A stretch of DNA of 64,000 bases. Source: Acidobacteriaceae bacterium (lineage in GTDB: Bacteria > Acidobacteriota > Terriglobia > Terriglobales > Acidobacteriaceae). The stretch's first letter is position 1, and each line of letters opens with the position of its first letter. The position numbers and the translations under genes were made by a program. This document shows, piece by piece, positions 24,269 to 33,270 of this stretch. Under the pieces are notes generated by a model that had not been told where the DNA came from, did not search any database, and saw only the letters and a list, made by a program, of their open reading frames with translations. The stretch lies in the NCBI GenBank assembly GCA_003134655.1, contig PLBY01000079.1:62001-126000 (forward strand). The letters are read 5' to 3'.

Positions 24269-27200
24269 ATGAAATCTCATCGAGTGCTGTTGCAGGTCGT
24301 GCTGTTGGTCGTAACGTTCTGCGGAGCTGCTTGGGCTCAAAATGGGTCGATCACAGGCACAGTGAAGGATCCGTCGGGTGCCGCAATTTCCGGGGCCGCG
24401 GTGGTGATTGCCAGTCCGGACCGGGGCATTAACCGCGAGACGACGACGAACTCCGCCGGCGACTACAACGAGTCCGCCTTGCCCCCGGGTACCTACGACA
24501 TCACCATTACCGCCACTGGTTTCAAGAAGTACTCGGCCAAGGCAGTGAAACTCGATGTCGCCGAGAAGGCTCGAATCGACGTTTCCCTCGAAGTCGGCTC
24601 CATTAGCACGGAAGTCATCGTGCAGGGCGAGACCGTCGCTCAGGTCGAGACCCAATCCTCTGAACTCGCCGGCACCGTGAGTGGAAAAGAAATCACGCAG
24701 CTCCAATTGAATGGCCGAAACTTCACCTCGCTGGTTTCCCTGGTTCCCGGCGTGAGCAACCAGACTGGACAGGATGAGCCGCAGGTCGGCATTAATGGAA
24801 GCGTCTCGTTCAGCATGAACGGCGGCCGCACCGAGTACAACGCATGGGAACTCGATGGCGGCGACAACATGGACAACGGCAGCAACGGTACGTTGAATGT
24901 GTATCCCAGCATCGACGCCATCGCGGAATTCAAGGTGCTGACGTCGAACTACGGAGCCCAGTACGGACGAAACGGATCGGGCACGGTCGAAGTCGAGACC
25001 AAAGGCGGAACGAAAGCTTTCCACGGCGATGCCTACGAGTTCGTACGCAACGATATTTTCAACGCGCAAAACTACTTCAATAGCGTGGGCGCCGGGGGCT
25101 CGGGCGTAGTTCCTCCATACAAGAAGAACGATTTCGGCTATACCATTGGCGGTCCGGTTTACATCCCAGGGGTTTACAACAAGGACAAGCAGAAGACGTT
25201 CTTCTTCTGGTCGCAGGAATGGCGCCGCGAGCGCGTGCCTGCCAGCTTTAATACGCCTGTGCCGTACAGCGCCGAGCGTACTGGAAACTTCGGTGATGTG
25301 TGCCCCGTTGCTGGGACGGATTTCCTCCGTTCAGATTATCCCGATTGTCCGTCGATTGGCCCGGGAGGAGCGACCGGAACCCTAGCCACTTTTCCGAACA
25401 ATCAGGTAACGGTGGATCCCACGGGCGCGGCGCTATTGCCGCTGATCCCGGTGGCCACTGCAGACACACCCGGGGCGGCTATTTTCAATTCCAACTCCAC
25501 GCAGCCCACAACCTGGCGCGAGGAACTGTTCCGCATCGACCACAACATTAACGACAAGAACCGCCTGACGTTTCGCTACATTCACGATTCTTGGTTTACG
25601 ATCGAACCCACCACGATCTGGACAGGATCGGCATTCCCGACCGTGCAGACGGCCTTTAACGGGCCCGGGATCAGCATGGTGGCGCGCCTGACCAGCAACC
25701 TGTCGCCTACGCTGCTCAATGAATTTGTAGCCAGCTACACAACCGACCACATTTCCTTCAAGTCGCAGGGGGCATACGCTCCTCCGGCCGGTTTCTCGAT
25801 GGGTTACCTCTATAGCAATGGGGCTGGGGGGAAGTTACCGGCCATCAACATCGGGGCGGGAGCGGCCTATGGCGGCGGGTTCTACGAGGATCCGGACGGA
25901 GTTTGGCCTGAGGGTCCGTACAACTCCAATCCGACGTACACCTATCGCGACAACCTGACCAAGATTGTAGGACGCCACAACTTGCAGTTTGGCGCCTATT
26001 TCGTGGCCGCCCAGAAGAACGAATTGAGCAGTGTGCAGGTAAATGGCTCTCTCAATTTCGATCCTTCCTCGCCCATCAGTTCAGGCAATGGGTTTGCCGA
26101 CCTGCTGATGGGGAACATCGCCAGCTTTAGTCAAGGTAGCAACCAGTTGAAGTTTTATAACCGTTACAAGATCTTCGAGCCCTACTTCCAGGACGACTGG
26201 CGCGTTACCGACCGCCTGACCCTGAACCTGGGTCTGCGTATCAGCCTGGAAGGCACATACCGCGATCGCTATCAACATGCTTACAACTGGGATCCAGCGG
26301 TTTACAATGCCGGGATTGCAAATGCGGCTCAGGTGAACGGAGTTGCTACCCCTACATTAGTTGAGGGGGCTCTGATTCCCTCGGCCACCGCCAACCCGTT
26401 CCTCGGCCTCGTACAGTGCGGCGGCACCGGCGGTCCGGTCACATTCTTGAACGGATTCCCGAGTGCTTCGGTGGGTGGAACCCCGACCGTCGGCTGTTCG
26501 AAGGGCCACTTGTTCAACCCCGCTCCCCGCATTGGTTTTGCGTGGGATCCTAGAGGCAATGGAAAGACGGCGATCCGCGGCGGCTATGGCATCTTCTTTG
26601 AGCACGCCAACGGAAACGAAGCCAACACCGAGGGTATGGAAGGTCAATCCTCACCTCTTCTGCAAAGTTCGAGCCAGAACAACGTCGTCGGCTATGCGAA
26701 TATCGGCAACCCAAATGCGGGAAGCGCGGCCCCTCTATTCCCGTACAGCTTCTTGTCGATTCCGAAGCAGGTGGTATGGCCTTACATGCAGCAATGGCAC
26801 ATCGATGTTCAACACGAAATGCCGGACCGATCGGTGCTGACCGTTTCCTATGTAGGCAGCAAGGGAACGCACTTGGGGCGTCAACGGGACTTGAACCAGT
26901 TGTATCCGACCCCGGTTTCGCAAAATCCGTACAGCTACGGCCAGCCGATCACGGCGGCGGACTGCAACAGCCTCATCAACGTCGGGCTCCCCACTGTGAG
27001 CGGCACGGCGAACGGGAAGCCGGTGAGTGGTCAGACCGCCATCAATTTGCAGACGGCTTGCGGCAACGACGCCAACCCGTATCGTCCCTACCTGGGCGTT
27101 TCGACAATCACCGGCTTGGAGAACAAAGCATCCTCCAATTACAACGCGCTGCAGGTTTCGTTGCGCAGGACGGTCGGTTCCCTGAGTCTTTCAGCGGCGT

Positions 27201-27928
27201 ACACCTACAGCCACAGCATCGACGACTCTTCGGATCGGTATGACGGCACCTTCGTCAACTCCTATAACGTCGCCTCGAGCCGGGCGAGTTCCAACTTTGA
27301 CGAACGCCACATGCTGAACGTTGGATATGTCTATGACCTTCCATTCTTCCGGAAGACTGGACTTAAGCATGCTCTGATAGGTGGCTGGCAGTATTCCGGC
27401 ATCGCAACGTTTGCGACGGGAACACCGTTGACCATCACCAACGGCACGACGTACGGGGACAATGCCGGTGTCGGCAACGCGGTGGGTACCGGTTCGTATC
27501 CTCTTTTGATTGGAAATCCCAGCGCGAATGTCCCGCCACAGAGCGCGCTTAACTCGGGGAGTTATTCCAAGTTCGCCTACAATCCAGGGGCATTCGCGCT
27601 GCCAACTGGTCTGACCTTCGGCGATACCGGCAGAAACTCGCTGCGCAATCCGGGCCGCGTCAACTTCGATATGGCGCTGTTCAAGCACTTCGCCATTAAG
27701 GAGAGCATGGCCTTCGAGTTCCGCGCCGAAGCCTTTAACATCTTCAACCACCCGGAGTGGGCGGGATATTCCGGGTCGATGAGTTGCGCGGGCGGGCCCA
27801 ACAACTCGGCCGGGGATTCCAGTTGCCTGCTGTCGTCAGCCCAGGGAGGCTCCGGTGCCAACCTGTTCGAGATGAGTTCGGCTCACCTTGCCCGCATTCT
27901 GCAGCTCGGGGCGAAGTTCATCTTCTAA
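24269..27928 (+). CDS. TonB-dependent receptor with N-terminal carboxypeptidase-regulatory-like domain
   Basis: A 1219-residue outer-membrane protein from the ATG at 24269, supported by a GGGGAGAG ribosome site and a signal peptide (VLLQVVLLVVTFCGAAWAQ). Residues about 25-110 form a carboxypeptidase-regulatory-like domain (GSITGTVKDPSGAAISGAAV). The plug follows (LQLNGRNFTSLVSLVPGVS, then YPSIDAIAEFKVLTSNYGAQ and YGRNGSGTVEVETKGGTKAF). The rest is a long beta-barrel ending in LARILQLGAKFIF, with the terminal phenylalanine typical of BamA substrates. This is the acidobacterial OmpA/TonB receptor type, often used for carbohydrate uptake. No clear TonB box is seen before the plug. The neighbouring LacI gene points to regulated sugar import. 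Confidence 0.9.
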   Translation: MKSHRVLLQVVLLVVTFCGAAWAQNGSITGTVKDPSGAAISGAAVVIASPDRGINRETTTNSAGDYNESALPPGTYDITITATGFKKYSAKAVKLDVAEKARIDVSLEVGSISTEVIVQGETVAQVETQSSELAGTVSGKEITQLQLNGRNFTSLVSLVPGVSNQTGQDEPQVGINGSVSFSMNGGRTEYNAWELDGGDNMDNGSNGTLNVYPSIDAIAEFKVLTSNYGAQYGRNGSGTVEVETKGGTKAFHGDAYEFVRNDIFNAQNYFNSVGAGGSGVVPPYKKNDFGYTIGGPVYIPGVYNKDKQKTFFFWSQEWRRERVPASFNTPVPYSAERTGNFGDVCPVAGTDFLRSDYPDCPSIGPGGATGTLATFPNNQVTVDPTGAALLPLIPVATADTPGAAIFNSNSTQPTTWREELFRIDHNINDKNRLTFRYIHDSWFTIEPTTIWTGSAFPTVQTAFNGPGISMVARLTSNLSPTLLNEFVASYTTDHISFKSQGAYAPPAGFSMGYLYSNGAGGKLPAINIGAGAAYGGGFYEDPDGVWPEGPYNSNPTYTYRDNLTKIVGRHNLQFGAYFVAAQKNELSSVQVNGSLNFDPSSPISSGNGFADLLMGNIASFSQGSNQLKFYNRYKIFEPYFQDDWRVTDRLTLNLGLRISLEGTYRDRYQHAYNWDPAVYNAGIANAAQVNGVATPTLVEGALIPSATANPFLGLVQCGGTGGPVTFLNGFPSASVGGTPTVGCSKGHLFNPAPRIGFAWDPRGNGKTAIRGGYGIFFEHANGNEANTEGMEGQSSPLLQSSSQNNVVGYANIGNPNAGSAAPLFPYSFLSIPKQVVWPYMQQWHIDVQHEMPDRSVLTVSYVGSKGTHLGRQRDLNQLYPTPVSQNPYSYGQPITAADCNSLINVGLPTVSGTANGKPVSGQTAINLQTACGNDANPYRPYLGVSTITGLENKASSNYNALQVSLRRTVGSLSLSAAYTYSHSIDDSSDRYDGTFVNSYNVASSRASSNFDERHMLNVGYVYDLPFFRKTGLKHALIGGWQYSGIATFATGTPLTITNGTTYGDNAGVGNAVGTGSYPLLIGNPSANVPPQSALNSGSYSKFAYNPGAFALPTGLTFGDTGRNSLRNPGRVNFDMALFKHFAIKESMAFEFRAEAFNIFNHPEWAGYSGSMSCAGGPNNSAGDSSCLLSSAQGGSGANLFEMSSAHLARILQLGAKFIF

Positions 27929-27950
27929 TTGCTCTCGCAGACAAACAACA

Positions 27951-27981
27951 ATCCCGGCCTCCTGCGAGGCCGGGATTTTTT
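27951..27981 (+). terminator. Rho-independent terminator after the receptor gene
   Basis: An 11-bp stem ATCCCGGCCTC (27951-27961) / GAGGCCGGGAT (27966-27976) with the loop CTGC is followed by TTTTT. Confidence 0.9.
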
Positions 27982-27988
27982 GCGGCTC

Positions 27989-28062
27989 ATGTGGAGACGG
28001 CCGCCGCGAGCCGTCCGGCGATAACAGAGCTCGAGCGTAGCGTGGAAAAGCCGGAAGCCGCT
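27989..28062. repeat. Degenerate family A palindrome plus GGAAGCC repeat
   Basis: ATGTGGAGACGGCCGCCGCG with AGCCGTCC is a diverged A unit, followed by CTCGAGCGTAGCG and a short C-type run AAGCCGGAAGCCGC (28043-28056). It lies between two converging genes. Confidence 0.6.
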
Positions 28063-28063
28063 C

Positions 28064-29263
28064 CTACCCCACCTGCACTGTCTGCCGGCTCCCTACCGCT
28101 TCCAGCGCCCGCTCCAGATCTGCGATCAGATCCTCGACGCTCTCAATCCCCACCGATAGCCGCACCATCTGTTCGGTTACGCCCATTTCCGTGCGCTGCT
28201 CGGCCGAGATCATGGCGTGCGAGGTCAGCACCGGGATCGACACCAGCGACTCCACGCCTCCCAGGCTGGTCGCCAGCGTGAACAGGCGCATGGCCTCGCT
28301 GATCCGGCGCGCGTCCTCGCCCGTGCCCTCGACCTCGAACGTGACCATGCCGCCGCCGCCGCTCATCTGCTCGCGCGCAATGGCGTGCTGCGGATGGCTC
28401 TTCAGGAATGGATAATGCACGCGCCGGACTTTTTGATGTTGCCCCAAGAACTCCGCGACCCGCAGCGCGTTCTCGTTCTGCCGCGCCACGCGGACCGCCA
28501 GCGTTTTCAGCCCCCGGATCAGCATCCACGCGGCATGCGGGTCCATGCAGTTGCCCAGTGTCGTGCGCGTCTCCCAAATCTGGTCCATCAGTTCCTGCCG
28601 CCCGCTGACTACACCGCACGTCAGGTCCGCGTGCCCGCTCAAGTACTTTGTGCCCGAGTGCATGACGAGGTCGATGCCGTACTCCGACGGACGCTGGTTG
28701 ATTGGGGTGCAGAAGGTGCTGTCGATCATGCTGAGTAGTTTGTGCTGCCGGGCGAGCGCCGCGGCCTTCTTGACGTCGACCACGCGCAATGACGGATTGG
28801 TCGGCGACTCCAGATACAGCATCCGCGTATTTGGCCGGATCGCCCGCGCAGCTTGTTCGAAGTCGTTGGTATCGACGAATGTGGTCTCAATCCCCATCCT
28901 CGGCAGCCACTGCGAGAAGAACTTCATGACCCCGCCGTAGACGTCGCGCTGCGCGACAATGTGGTCTCCCGCTTTGAGGAATGCCAGGATCGTGGTGGTG
29001 ATCGCGCCCATGCCGGAGGCGAAGGTGCGTGCACCTTCTACCCCCTCGATCGCGGCCACGGCCTGCTCGGCCACCGTGTTCGTCGGATTCCCCCAGCGCG
29101 TGTAGTAGCGGTCGGTCGTGGTCACGCGTTGCTGCTCGTCGTTGTCGGTGACCTCAAACGTTGAGGTCTGATAGATCGGCGTGCCGACCGGACCGTTCTT
29201 CTTTTCCAGGTCAGCAGCTCCATGGACAGCGGCGGTTTCAGGACGGCGGGTGTTCCGTGGCAT
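28064..29263 (-). CDS. Trans-sulfuration PLP enzyme (cystathionine gamma-synthase/lyase family)
   Basis: A 399-residue Cys/Met-metabolism PLP enzyme from the ATG at 29263; codons upstream to 29374 lack family sequence. Signatures are GPVGTPIYQTSTFEV, YYTRWGNPTNTVAEQAVAAI, GARTFASGMGAITTTILAFL, VYGGVMKFF and the PLP lysine in MHSGTKYLSGH (about Lys206). The C-terminal LATSLGGVESLVSIP is also typical. It makes or splits cystathionine, or eliminates from O-acyl-homoserine or methionine; the sequence alone does not separate synthase, gamma-lyase and gamma-lyase-like forms. Threonine genes thrC and thrB lie 5 to 7 kb away, and homoserine is the branch point they share. Confidence 0.88.
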   Translation of the reverse strand: MPRNTRRPETAAVHGAADLEKKNGPVGTPIYQTSTFEVTDNDEQQRVTTTDRYYTRWGNPTNTVAEQAVAAIEGVEGARTFASGMGAITTTILAFLKAGDHIVAQRDVYGGVMKFFSQWLPRMGIETTFVDTNDFEQAARAIRPNTRMLYLESPTNPSLRVVDVKKAAALARQHKLLSMIDSTFCTPINQRPSEYGIDLVMHSGTKYLSGHADLTCGVVSGRQELMDQIWETRTTLGNCMDPHAAWMLIRGLKTLAVRVARQNENALRVAEFLGQHQKVRRVHYPFLKSHPQHAIAREQMSGGGGMVTFEVEGTGEDARRISEAMRLFTLATSLGGVESLVSIPVLTSHAMISAEQRTEMGVTEQMVRLSVGIESVEDLIADLERALEAVGSRQTVQVG

Positions 29264-29377
29264 GGCTACCTCACAGCCTCCAGAGTAATTGCGGAGATTT
29301 GCTTGGGGCAAGCGAAAGCGCGGAGCGCGACCATTTATAATGCCGGATTCGGATTCCACCTCTTTCGTGTACAACCT

Positions 29378-30166
29378 ATGGACCTGGGACTAAAAAACCG
29401 CATAGCCCTGGTAGCCGCGTCCAGTCAGGGACTTGGCTTGGCCACGGCCGAAGCGTTCGCCGCAGAAGGGTGCCGCGTCGCCATGTGCGCGCGCAATGAG
29501 CAAACGCTGCAGGCTGCCGCCGAGAAGATCAGAAAGCAGCACAACGTCGAGGTCTTCGCTGAAGGCTTCGACGTTGGCGACCCGGCTGCGGTCAGCCGCT
29601 TCGTTGCCGCCGTGGCCAGCAAGTTTGGCAGTGTCGACATCTGCGTGACGAACGCCGGCGGCCCTCCGGCCAAAGGATTCCTCGCGGCCACGCTCGACGA
29701 CTGGCAGCGCGCCATTGAGCTGAACTTCCTGAGCACGGTGTACTTCGCGCGTGAAGTGATCCCGCACATGCAGCGCAAACATTGGGGACGCATCATTACC
29801 ATCACGTCGATCACAACCAAGCAGCCGGTGGCCGACCTTGTGCTATCGAACGCGGTGCGTGCGGCGGTTGTGGGATTGGTGAAGAGTCTCGCGAATGAGT
29901 TCGGCAAAGACGGAATCCTGGTCAACAATGTTGGCCCCGGTTTCACGGCGACAGATCGTCTGAAGGAACTGGCGAAGGCCCGCTCTGCCGCGTCGGGCAA
30001 AAACGAGCAGGAGATTTTTGATGCCTGGGCCAGTGATGCTCCGCTCAAGCGACTGGGTGAGCCGCGTGAGTTGGCCGACACCGTCGTCTGGCTGGCGTCA
30101 GAGCGCGCTTCCTACGTGACGGGCCAGACCGTGCTGGTTGACGGCGGTATGTATAAAGGATTGTGA
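29378..30166 (+). CDS. SDR-family protein lacking the catalytic Tyr/Lys
   Basis: A 262-residue short-chain dehydrogenase/reductase-fold protein from the ATG at 29378. The nucleotide loop is LVAASSQGLGLATAEAF near residues 11-27, instead of the usual TGxxxGxG. Other motifs are CVTNAGGPPAKGF, HMQRKHWGRIITITSI and PGFTATDR. In place of the standard YxxxK the sequence reads VLSNAVRAAVVGLVKSLANE, so both catalytic residues are replaced (Tyr by Ser, Lys by Arg by alignment). From memory this LSNAVR form is a recognised subgroup labelled 3-oxoacyl-ACP reductase-like, so it may use another mechanism or be a non-enzymatic binder. Divergent from the PLP gene at 28064. Confidence 0.8.
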   Translation: MDLGLKNRIALVAASSQGLGLATAEAFAAEGCRVAMCARNEQTLQAAAEKIRKQHNVEVFAEGFDVGDPAAVSRFVAAVASKFGSVDICVTNAGGPPAKGFLAATLDDWQRAIELNFLSTVYFAREVIPHMQRKHWGRIITITSITTKQPVADLVLSNAVRAAVVGLVKSLANEFGKDGILVNNVGPGFTATDRLKELAKARSAASGKNEQEIFDAWASDAPLKRLGEPRELADTVVWLASERASYVTGQTVLVDGGMYKGL

Positions 30167-30258
30167 GAAAGAAAGCTTCGAGCCACGAGTCGCGAGCTTC
30201 GAGCCGAACAAGATCGGTCGCAGCTTACAGCTCAAAGCTCGGAACTCAGGGCTAATCT

Positions 30259-31446
30259 ATGCGATCGATTGCTTCTAGAATGTCCGTCATGAGCGGGGAA
30301 GGCGCGCTCTCCGTCTTTGCCCGGGCCAAAGAGTTGGAGGCGCAGGGCCGCTCCATCATCCACCTGGAACTCGGCGAGCCTGATTTCCATCCCGGCAAGT
30401 CGGTGATCGACTCGGCCGCCAAAGCGCTGGTCGACGGCAAAGACCGTTACTGCGCGGTTGCGGGTGTGCCCGCGTTACGGGAAGAGATTGCCGCGTATCT
30501 TGCCCGCACGCGGAGCATTACAGTATCACCGGCCAACATCGTGCTCGCGCCGGGATGCAAGATTGCGCTCTTCCTCGGGATGATGGTCCTTCTCGAACCG
30601 GGCGATGAGGTGCTCTATCCCGATCCCGGATTTCCCGGGTATCCCTCGATCACGCTCGGGCTGGGCGCTGTGCCCGTGCCGTTCCGGCTTACCGCGCGCG
30701 GTCATTTTCAGCCGGACCCGGTGGAGGTCGCGTCCAAAATCACTCCGCGCACGCGCATGCTGATCACGAATTCGCCGGGCAATCCGACGGGGACCGTCTA
30801 TACCGACGCGGTGCAGCGCGCTCTGGCGGAACTCGCGGTGAAGCACGACCTGTGGGTGCTCTCGGACGAAATCTATGCGCGCATTATTTACGGTGGCGAG
30901 TATCTTTCGATGCTGCGCTATCCCGGCATGCACGAGCGCACGCTGATTATCGACGGATTCTCCAAGAGCTTCGCGATGACCGGATGGCGGCTGGGATACA
31001 CGGTTGCTCCGCCCGAGGTCGTCTCGGCGTTGCTGATGATGGCGGTAAACACCTACACCTGCGTCGCCGAGTTCACTCAGTATGCCGCCATCGACGCGCT
31101 GCGCGACCGTGAGGGCAATACACCACACATGGTCGGCGAGTTCGCCCGCCGGCGCGAGCAGTTTGTAAGCGAGTTGAATCGAGTGCCCGGCTTCCGCTGC
31201 CATCCGCCGGAAGGTGCGTTCTACGCGTGGGTCGATATCACGGGCACGGGCATGAGTGCCGAGAATTTGTGCCGCATCCTTTTGGAAGATGCCGGAGTCG
31301 CCGCCATTCCCGGTGCAGCCTTCGGACCGACCGGCAAAGAGTTCATCCGTTTCTCTTTCGCCTCGTCGATGGCGACTCTGCACGAGGCGGTGGAGCGCAT
31401 CCTGAAAGTATCGTCGGCCTGGCAAGGAACAGCCGTCGTCCGCTGA
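30259..31446 (+). CDS. Pyridoxal-phosphate aminotransferase, class I/II (aspartate-aminotransferase-like)
   Basis: A 395-residue cytoplasmic transaminase. An alternative ATG at 30280 (MSVMSGEGALSVFARAKEL) may be the real start. Fold-type I signatures are HLELGEPDFHPGKSVIDSA, LAPGCKIALFLGM, LITNSPGNPTGTVYTDAV, WVLSDEIYARIIYGGEY and the PLP lysine Lys236 in GFSKSFAMTGWRLGY. The C-terminal arginine region FIRFSFASS fits substrate carboxylate binding. Substrate is not certain: aspartate, aromatic or branched-chain acids are possible. It is followed by, but separated by 163 bases and repeats from, an amidohydrolase gene. Confidence 0.85.
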   Translation: MRSIASRMSVMSGEGALSVFARAKELEAQGRSIIHLELGEPDFHPGKSVIDSAAKALVDGKDRYCAVAGVPALREEIAAYLARTRSITVSPANIVLAPGCKIALFLGMMVLLEPGDEVLYPDPGFPGYPSITLGLGAVPVPFRLTARGHFQPDPVEVASKITPRTRMLITNSPGNPTGTVYTDAVQRALAELAVKHDLWVLSDEIYARIIYGGEYLSMLRYPGMHERTLIIDGFSKSFAMTGWRLGYTVAPPEVVSALLMMAVNTYTCVAEFTQYAAIDALRDREGNTPHMVGEFARRREQFVSELNRVPGFRCHPPEGAFYAWVDITGTGMSAENLCRILLEDAGVAAIPGAAFGPTGKEFIRFSFASSMATLHEAVERILKVSSAWQGTAVVR

Positions 31447-31494
31447 GCATCGGGGCAACTGAGCAAACTGCAGAAGTATGTCTTTTGGAGCATC

Positions 31495-31603
31495 TGTTTT
31501 GGGTGGCCCACTGCTTCAGTGAGTTTGAAATTGCTTTTGGGTGGCGCAGCGCTTCAGCGCTGCGATAACAGTCACTAATGAAATCGGGCTTCAGCCCCAG
31601 AGG
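31495..31603. repeat. Tandem TTTTGGGTGGC units with hairpin (family G)
   Basis: Two imperfect units start TTTTGGGTGGC (31497 on and 31529 on). The second holds the hairpin GCAGCGCTTCAGCGCTGC (31546-31563). The tail has CAGTCACTAATGAAATCGGG and CTTCAGCCCCAGAGG. The unit lies between the aminotransferase and amidohydrolase genes; the last part provides the ribosome site AGAGGA of the latter. Confidence 0.6.
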
Positions 31604-31609
31604 AACTGC

Positions 31610-32947
31610 ATGCAACTTGCAATTCGAGGATTACTTCTCGCCGCTGTTATCGCTGTCTCTTCGTTCTCGGCCGCCCAGGCCCGTCCCTTCCCGGGTCCTG
31701 ACGTGCAGCAGATCTACCAGCGCCTGCTGCCGCAGATCGAGAAGATCCCGGCCTTCGATCACCACGCGCACCCCGGTTACGCCGACGATCCCGATGTTGA
31801 CGCCATGGCAGCGCCGCCGAACGCCAGCGAAGCGCTGCGGACGCGCGACGACAATCCTGAACTTGCCGTGGCCGCCAAGGCTCTGTTCGGGTATCCCTAC
31901 ACCGATCTCACGCCCGAGCACGCGAAATGGCTGCTCGACAAGAAGACGGAACTCAAGAAGCAACTCGCCGGCACCGCCTACTTCAACAGCATTCTCGACA
32001 AGATCAACATCGAGAGTTCGGTGGCGAATCGCGCCATGATGCCTGACTACCTCGATAAGGCGCGCTTTCCCTGGGTCTTCTTCGCCGATTCGTTTATGTG
32101 GCCGTTCAACAACGAGCGCGAGACGGCGCGCAATGCCGACGAGGGCGTCTTCATTCCCCTGCAGGAGAAAATGCTGCACCGCTGGATGCAACAGGAGAGC
32201 ATAAGCAAACTCCCGGCTATGTTCGCCGACTATCTGAAGTTCATCAGCCAGGTGCTGGAAGAGAATTCGAAACGCGGCGGCATCGCGATGAAGTTTGAAG
32301 TGGCCTATTTTCGCCCGACGACTTTCAGCGATCCCTCGCGCGCGCAAGCGGAAGATATTTACCAGCGCTACGTCACTGGCGGAATTCCCACTGAACGGGA
32401 GTACCGCAGCTTCCAGGATTTCATCTTCCGCTATCTGGTCACGGAGGGTGGACGGCTGCACTTGCCGGTACACATTCACACCGCCGTCGGCATCGGCGAC
32501 TATTTCAACCTGTCGCAGAGCAACATCATGAACCTGGAAAGCGTGTTGCGCGATCCGCGCTACGCCTCCACGACCTTCGTGATGATCCACGGCGGCTATC
32601 CGCTGGAACGTGAGGCCATTTGGCTGGCCGCCATGAAGAACGTCTACCTTGATTCTTCGTTTGGCGAACTGGCGCAGTATCCGTCCGCCTTCAAGGAAAC
32701 GCTGAAGATGTGGCTGGAAACTTTTCCCGACAAGATCACTTTCGGCACCGACTGTTTCCCTTACAATCAAGTGCTGGGGGCGGAAGAGAGCTACTGGCTG
32801 GGCGTGCAGTCGTCGCGCACCGCGCTGGCCGCGGCTCTGGCGGAGATGGTTTCGGAAAACGAAATCACCGAGGCTCGGGCTCTGGAATTAGCTCACGCCT
32901 ACCTGCACGACACAGCCGTCAAACTGTACGAAGGACGAGTGCACTAG
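31610..32947 (+). CDS. Secreted amidohydrolase-like metal-dependent hydrolase
   Basis: A 445-residue protein from the ATG at 31610, preceded by AGAGGA; the frame is open earlier through repeat DNA. A signal peptide is present (LLLAAVIAVSSFSAAQARP). The TIM-barrel amidohydrolase motifs are FDHHAHPGYADDPD (HxH, near residue 53), PVHIHTAVGIGDYF near 310, VMIHGGYPLEREAIWLAA near 347, DSSFGELAQYP and FGTDCFPYNQ near 400. These fit amidohydrolase family 2, whose members hydrolyse or decarboxylate carboxylate or amide substrates with one metal. The reaction is not predictable. An exported member is unusual, but acidobacteria have several. Confidence 0.8.
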   Translation: MQLAIRGLLLAAVIAVSSFSAAQARPFPGPDVQQIYQRLLPQIEKIPAFDHHAHPGYADDPDVDAMAAPPNASEALRTRDDNPELAVAAKALFGYPYTDLTPEHAKWLLDKKTELKKQLAGTAYFNSILDKINIESSVANRAMMPDYLDKARFPWVFFADSFMWPFNNERETARNADEGVFIPLQEKMLHRWMQQESISKLPAMFADYLKFISQVLEENSKRGGIAMKFEVAYFRPTTFSDPSRAQAEDIYQRYVTGGIPTEREYRSFQDFIFRYLVTEGGRLHLPVHIHTAVGIGDYFNLSQSNIMNLESVLRDPRYASTTFVMIHGGYPLEREAIWLAAMKNVYLDSSFGELAQYPSAFKETLKMWLETFPDKITFGTDCFPYNQVLGAEESYWLGVQSSRTALAAALAEMVSENEITEARALELAHAYLHDTAVKLYEGRVH

Positions 32948-32978
32948 ACGTGCGCAGGACGATTTCCAGGAGACGCGA

Positions 32979-33269
32979 ATGACCAAGGGATACTGGATCA
33001 CGATCTATCATTCTGTTTCTAACCCTGCCGCGCTCTCCGAGTACGCAAAGCATGCGGGTCCGGCGATCGAGGCCGCCGGTGGCCGCATCCTGGCACGAGG
33101 AGTGCCGGCCAAGACGTATGAAGCAGGAGAGGCCCAGCGGGTGGTGATCATTGAGTTTGACAGCGTGGAAAAGGCAATCGCGGCCTACGAGAGCGCTGCC
33201 TATCAGGCTGCCTTCCGGCTTTTAGGAGATGGCGCGAAGCGCGAAATACGAATTGTGGAGGGCCTCTGA
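32979..33269 (+). CDS. DUF1330-family protein
   Basis: A 96-residue small alpha/beta protein with the DUF1330 (ferredoxin-like dimeric alpha-beta barrel) pattern: GYWITIYHSVSNPAALSEYA, a glycine turn AAGGRILARG, then RVVIIEFDSVEKAIAAYESA and a final helix. GGAG precedes the ATG by 7 bases. The biochemical role is unknown; family members are thought to bind small molecules. It follows the amidohydrolase by 31 bases and precedes the cupin gene without a gap, so the three likely form an operon. Confidence 0.85.
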   Translation: MTKGYWITIYHSVSNPAALSEYAKHAGPAIEAAGGRILARGVPAKTYEAGEAQRVVIIEFDSVEKAIAAYESAAYQAAFRLLGDGAKREIRIVEGL

Positions 33270-33270
33270 A

